Source: Oxyruncus cristatus
Lineage: Eukaryota > Chordata > Aves > Passeriformes > Cotingidae
Assembly: GCA_013399855.1 (NCBI GenBank)
Contig: VXAY01004359.1
Span: 62,001-126,000 of the forward strand
DNA length: 64,000 nucleotides
Reading direction: 5' to 3'
The translations under genes were made by a program, and so were the position numbers. Every line of letters starts with the position of its first letter. Position 1 is the stretch's first letter. Positions 58,080 through 64,000 of the stretch are shown one piece after another. Below the pieces are notes generated by a model. It saw only the letters and a list, made by a program, of their open reading frames with translations. It searched no databases and had not been told where the DNA came from.

Positions 58080-60301
58080 TTTCATATCCAACCCTTCCCG
58101 TTGAAATCACTGGGAACGTTGAGTGCACATGAACTGCAATGATCATAAAATTAGTCAGACTTATTAAAAATCTACTCACAACATTTAAAACGCCATGACC
58201 ATCTGTTGAAATACATTCCACACACCAGCTAGGGAAAACCAAATTAAAAAACCCTCAAATTAAACCAAAACCAGAAATCCAGTCCTTAGTGATTCCAGTT
58301 GGACAACTGAAATTTTTAAGCTTAGCCAGAGCTCCAGGAGGTATGGATGGCAAGTGAGATGAAAGAGTACAGTTCAGGAGATAGAAGAAAATCTGATGGT
58401 CTAAATTGCACTTCAAAGAACATTTATGTCAGCAACGGGTCAGCATAAATAGCCTCTGAGCCATCCTTTGTCCTACCATTACCACTCACTATCCCTCTTA
58501 AATGTTCACACAACCATTTGGGTTTGGTTATGAGTTATTTACAACTCAAAGAAGAGTTCCCTGACCCAGTTCAGAAGTAGCCCCAAAACCACACAGCAGA
58601 AGGAAAAACTCAGGGAAGAGATTAAATGGCCTGTGGGCCTGTGAGATTTTTGCAACCTTGATGTCTCTGAATCATTTAAGAATTCAGATCCTTATAGTGC
58701 TTTTGAATGGTCAAAATGTAGTTGAGACTATGCATTTATTTTTGTTGTTTAGCAAAGAAGTGTGTAGACAAACAGAAGCACATGCTGTGCTCCCACACTG
58801 GTCGTTATGAAGCTGTGATGTGCTTCCTCTGTACAGTGCAACCAGTCAGCTTCAGTATGAGCTGTCAGATGTTATCACAGCTCCTTCCTCAGTGGAAGTG
58901 CCAGTCAGCTTTTGTGTTAGTTGTTCATGTCACTGTATTAACGGTTTATATTACTGTATTAGTTTTTCTGTTTATTACGCATAATTATTTGATTAAATTT
59001 CTTCTGAAAATAAAGTTTTTATAAAATGTAGAACAAAAAGAGCTTGCCCATGTGGCTGCAAGAGGCTAGCTCTGTGAAAGTATTAGCAGGTGTGGTAGCG
59101 TCTGGGATGCTTTTGTTTCCTGAGGAGATCCCTGCAAACAGAAATGTGCTTATCACCTGAAGGCTTCTAAATAAACCAACACAAGGAATCACATGCACCA
59201 GCAAGGTATGCTGATTATCTTTGTACATAAGAATAGTTTTTTGCTCTCCTTACCATAGGCTCTAAGCTCCGTAGACACAGAGAACCGAAATTTCCTTTAG
59301 AACAATCTACAAGTGTTATTGCACATTAGAACGCGGTAGATTGCATCTTAGATATTTGTATGCCCCAAAGTTCTGCTTTCTGATGTATGCCAAAATCTCT
59401 AATGAAAATATCTATCCTGAACAACACCTACAAAATCCAGGATGGCACAGTTATGGCTGTATACAGATGGGAAACTGAGGTAAGTAAGGTTAGCACCAGG
59501 AAAAACGTTTGCTCTTTCTGGGTAGAATGTGCTGGAGTTCACAAATCCTCTGTAGATTCTAATTTGGAGTGTGAGAAACTGTAGGAAGCTTTGGTTTGAC
59601 TAATATCTTTATTAACTGGATTAATTTTTATTTAGACTGTTGAAGTTCTGCTATTGACTAAAACAAAGCTGTCTCCTCTTTGCTGAGCTGAATGTGTCAG
59701 CTCAGGTGAGCATCCCCTATCAAGTAGAGCCACAGAGGATCACTGATCACAAGCCTCAAGGACCATCTCCAACCCCAATGTGCCAAGAATCGCTGACCCA
59801 TCCTGACAATATTGAGTGTAGGAGACACGACTTGATCATGTATGACTAAAAGTCTGGTCAGAAGTGTTGAAAGGGTTGTCAACATCCCTTTTTTCAGTGT
59901 CTCATTGACTGGATAACTATCCAGAAGGTGTGAAAGCTGGAGTTGTTGTCTTCTTTATCAGAAGAAAATTTAAACCCACATCACCCATATCCTAATACAA
60001 AATGTAATGTAAGTATGTCATGTTTGTGCACTGTGGAACTGTAGTTCTCTTACCTTGCACTCCTGGACTGTTCAGAGGTGAGTCCATGGGAGGTCTCTGG
60101 TCCTTCTGGTACAGAATTCCTATTAAGAGCATTACATAAGCAGGGAGCTTAGACATCACAGCAAATATTGTTTGAAAAGGAAGCTGGACTCTCGATTGGA
60201 AGTGTTGGAATGGAATTCCACTGTGAGGAACTGCACTGACATTTCTAAACTGTAACATTCTGACCTGAGTCAAAATGTTTTTCATTTCATTAGCTGAAAA
60301 C

Positions 60302-60316
60302 AAACCAAACCAAACC
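60302..60316. repeat. (AAACC)3 repeat
   Basis: Three AAACC units, the reverse complement of the GGTTT array beside the assembly gap at 22327. This is simple sequence. Confidence 0.85.
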
Positions 60317-61379
60317 AAAAAATCTTTATGGAGAAATGTTAACGATCTGTATGTTTTTATTTTCACTGAAATTTTCTGTGGAAATGTAACTTGACAACTC
60401 TCTGCATACTTGAAACCCAGTAGAAAGATCAGTGTTTGGATTCCTTATAGATATATGTATAGTAATAAATTCCTCTGGCTGAAACAGGTGATAAGAAATA
60501 GGTGAGCGAATATACTAAAGTAATGGAAATAGATATTTCATCTGAATTAAAATTTAAAATTGTGTGGGATTGTTATGTAACAAGATAGAAATGACTGAGG
60601 CTTTTTTGCAACAGAAGAAAATGAGCTTTGCAGGTTTTCCAAGGTCAGGTTAGCTATTGAATAAAATGTTCTTTATTTAAATAGGAGAACAGATTATCAC
60701 AAAACTGATATTTCTGCAAACAAGGCACTTTAATGCCACCATTGTGATGAAATGTTGTGATGCTCATGTAGGTCCTTACTTAACCCTACCTCTAAAGTCC
60801 TCTAAAGACACAGTGCTGCAGCCAGAGTGCTGAAATAGCATGAGGGCTCCACTACTTACATCCACAATGTAAAACGTTAGAGAACTTCTTAGGGTCAGTC
60901 CTATCAGAACACAGCTTAAATAATGTTGAAAATAAGGCAACAGCTCCCAGGAGGGAAATGTCAAAGTACTCACATTCAAGAACTCTTCCACAGATGTCAT
61001 TAACATATTTTACTTTTGTGGGTTGACAAGGAAAGATGCCCCAAACTCGACGTCACTTTCTGGAATCCTCAACAAGATACTTCTGCGTTCTCATGCAATT
61101 ATTGACATTCACACAGGTCATTAGGAGAACTTTTATCACAATGCAGCAGGGATGAAGCCCAGGAACTCTTTAAAGACACAGTAAGGCTACAAAAGCAATT
61201 AAAGGAGGTTTCTAGGAGGGCTTGACAGATTACAGTCTGGTGGCACCACTGTTATTTTCTCAGTGACAAGCTGGCTGGATCTGATTAACAACAAAGGACT
61301 GGAACAGCACAAAACAAACACTGAAATGTGTCTCAGAAACCGTGGAGGTTTCTGATGTTTCTTTGTTTTTCCAGGTGAG

Positions 61380-61398
61380 AAAAAAAAAAAAAAAAAAA
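61380..61398. repeat. Poly-A tract (A19)
   Basis: Homopolymer run after tttttccaggtgag. No retroposed gene body is recognised upstream, so it is kept as simple sequence. Confidence 0.9.
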
Positions 61399-63910
61399 GG
61401 GAAAAAAGTCTACAGACTTACTTAAACGAAACTCATAGTTCACTTATTTCTGTAGGTAGAGCTAACTGAGATCAACTGCCTAGATCCTACTCCGTGGTAA
61501 GCAATATCACCAGAATGGCTTCCATTTCAATAAGGTCTACCTATACAAAATGCTGAAAGAATTCATGGCATCAGTGGTGTTTGCTGTATGAGGGATCTTG
61601 AAGCATTAGTGTCATGGGAAGCAGCCTAATTTGGCACAGTAAACATTTCTACTAATATAAGATAGATTGTGCAATAGTAAGAAAAGTTTTGGAGTTTGTA
61701 AGACTAGCAATTAAAATCAAAAAAACCCCCGCACCTTTATTTATAGGCTGAAAAGGTTTTACAGAGGATAGTTAAAAAATATTAAGCTGGCTACTGTTTT
61801 AATGGAATCAGATTTTAAGGCAAGACACTTAATATAAGTTGCATGCATCATGCAAGAAGTCAACTAAAAAAACATGGTACTTCCAGGTATGTAAAACAGG
61901 AAAAATTACAAGACCATTTGCATATGTATCTCTGTCATCTGATGAGTCGAGTCTGAACTTGTTCCCAGTGAAAGAAAGCAAAGTTCTGTCATTAAATTCA
62001 ATGAGTGTGAATGTAACCCCTTTAGATCGTACAGTCAACTTGTATATTTTAAGAGACAAAATTCACACCATCCACTGGTTAGAAATCACCTTTTCTCTGT
62101 ATAGATTTACTGTCTGATGCTGATCAACTTTATATAGATGAAAACCAATGACCTAGAAGCAGAAGAGCTTTACCAGTTTAATATTTCCTCGGGCTACTTG
62201 CAATAACTACTAAAGTAGAAAACAAATAGATAACAAGAAATACAAGATCAAGAAACTGATTAAATAGGGCAATATGTTTGCGTTTAAGCAGGCCCAGCAA
62301 CCTCCTAGGAATAACTAAGCAGATTCTCCCTGTGGGAAAAGTGGAGAGCACCACAGCCAATTCGTGACAAGAGCGACAGGAGAGGAAGAGAGTTGAAATA
62401 TCAAACATAAGAACACGGAAAGTTTTAAACGGCCATAAAAACAACAAGATGCTAAGGTGCTAACAGCATTATTAACAACCCTTGGTTTCAAAATTAATGA
62501 TTAAGGTAATCATCAAAACAAGGTTCTGTGCAATGGGTAGACAGTGGCTTAAATAGCAAGTCTTCAGGAATGTGAATGGAGCATTTCTAAATATGATCAA
62601 GATTTGGTTACAGGGCTCATATTAGCTAAAAAAGCCCTCACAACCCTGAACTGGAAGGCCTTAAACTTGCCTCACATATCCACTGCTCACATATTTGTCT
62701 TTGAAAAAATATTGCATATATCCAGTGAGAGGAGATTATTGCCTCTGATCTGCACAGAGCAGAACAGACTGTGAGGTATGTCAGGATGAACAAGAAGGAA
62801 CACTGGTAGTCACAGAGCAAGTCCAGATGGTGCTGCTGGCCATGGATTTCTAAAAAAAGGAAAGAAAGATTGGTGGAGTAAAACGTTAATATCCTAATCA
62901 GTTTCCCAATCTTCAAATGAAATTCAGAAAAGAAGAATCTCTTACACAAACCAATCATAACAGTAAAAACAATAAAACAACTAGACAAGCTCTGACACAT
63001 AATAGAGGATTTTCTATTTCTCTTTTGTTACAACCCTGGTCAGTCAAATATAGAGGGAAGTTAGATAGAAAAACACATAGAAAACAAAGAAACATCTATT
63101 CTGAAGTTGAGCTCAAAAGTAGAAAAACAGTTCTAAAGAAGATGTTGATCTTTTGTTTGCATAAAGTCTACGGTGATTTCCAGGGTCTCTAACTTGAATT
63201 TTGGATTAAATTGTTGATTTATCTTCTTTTTTTTTTTTTTTCCTCAATGTAATTAAGGCTTTGCTTTCATAAAAATCCTTGAGAGCTATTTCAATTAAAA
63301 TGTTGACAAAAAATATCATGACAGATTCCACAACAAGAATTTTGGAAAAGATGGGAATTTTGTATGTAAATATGTTCAGTTTTGAAAAAGGTTCAGACAT
63401 TGTTTTGCAATAAGCACATGCAGTTTTTACTGCTTTTATATTATTGGAAGAACTTCAGACTATTTCAAAATTTGGATCTATATTTGCATTTTTGAAATTC
63501 AAGACAGATGTCAGTGTTCATATAAAAACCCACCCTCCTCTGCTGAGAATTTAACAGTATTTTAAAGCATTGTGAAAGAATAAAAACATGAAAAAGTGTT
63601 TGCTTAGACACTCCATACTTTCTCCTTGTATCTGCCATAATGTTATAAACTAAAATTTTCCAAATTTTAATATTTTTGTGCTTGCTGCTTTGGTTAAAAC
63701 CTTGACATAATTGAAACAGCCAAAAATTCTGGTGAAGTCAGTGGAAAATGCTTGTGTGACCTGAAGAATCAAATTTTTACAATGTTATCAAAGGAAAAAT
63801 AAAGTCCAAAACCTGGAGATAAAAAGAAAAATTAACTTTTGATTCTTATATATCTCCAATGATTATAGGGAAGTGTAAATTAATTGAAAAATTATATAAA
63901 TTTTATAAAG

Positions 63911-63926
63911 TATATAAATTTATATA
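63911..63926. other. A/T-only 16-bp palindrome
   Basis: tatataaatttatata is self-complementary and lies in a very AT-rich final stretch. Chance is a sufficient explanation. Confidence 0.8.
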
Positions 63927-64000
63927 AAATTTAACATACCAATTCATAGAATTAAAACAGAATACCAGTCTTCACTGGCATACAGTTGGACACATAAGAA

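Larger units (their letters stand above)
58080..64000. other. Unique AT-rich noncoding DNA to the window end
   Basis: No gene is recognised. Near 58095-58125 (cccgttgaaatcactggg) there is another faint echo of the old 'cccattgaagtcaatggg' repeat. An (AAACC)3 run lies at 60302-60316, a 19-base poly-A at 61380-61398, a T15 tract at 63227-63241 and a 16-bp A/T palindrome at 63911-63926. Open frames are short, overlapping and unrecognised. Confidence 0.5.

Noticed and set aside
59694..59890. Possible repeat fragment (ctcaggtgagcatccc..)
   Set aside because: It does not fit the order of any CR1, LTR or SINE phrase that I know; left as unique sequence.

Overview
The window reads as bird (sauropsid) nuclear DNA from a gene-poor, AT-rich stretch, either intergenic or inside a very long intron. 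The clearest signs are several CR1 LINE 3' ends, one closing in the usual short TATGAT-type terminal repeats, plus one clear and one probable solo LTR of avian endogenous-retrovirus type. Overall transposon density is low, as in birds. There is one 12-N assembly gap (22310-22321). I found no bacterial-style operons, no CRISPR array, no functional tRNA or rRNA gene and no recognisable protein-coding exon. The longest open frames (about 120-156 codons) are unrelated to any family I know, overlap one another on both strands, or lie inside repeats, so I call no CDS.

Layout. 1-14.6 kb: mostly unique AT-rich DNA with a 27-bp tandem duplication, a MIR-like SINE relic (5.37-5.50 kb) and a CA microsatellite. 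14.6-17.8 kb: one ancient short-repeat relic, a possible conserved noncoding block and paired poly-T tracts. 17785-18853: a clear 1069-bp solo LTR with 5-bp target-site duplications and an internal 58-bp minisatellite. 20962-22190: a long, much-decayed, old-type CR1 fragment on the minus strand, followed by poly-T/GGTTT DNA and the N gap. 24.3 kb: GA microsatellite. 26-31.5 kb: a MIR-like relic, two younger CR1 3' ends (both minus strand) and two possible conserved noncoding blocks. 31.5-43.5 kb: unique DNA with a MIR-like relic, a second copy of the ancient short repeat and another possible noncoding block. 43520-44143: a probable second solo LTR with a TATA box and a perfect hairpin, followed by a CR1 3' end at 44.55-44.69 kb. 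45-64 kb: unique DNA with a third copy of the ancient repeat, an old CR1 coding relic (54.46 kb), a tRNA-derived SINE relic (55.76 kb) and a perfect 20-bp palindrome.

There is no set of genes acting together. The content is a fossil record of transposition of several ages, together with unique sequence that may include distal regulatory elements. I see no evidence of a previously undescribed biological system. The items most worth a second look are the LTR with its internal minisatellite, the second LTR whose boundaries are ambiguous, the ancient CR1 segment, the recurring ancient short repeat, and the candidate noncoding blocks. All family assignments come from remembered consensus patterns, not a search.
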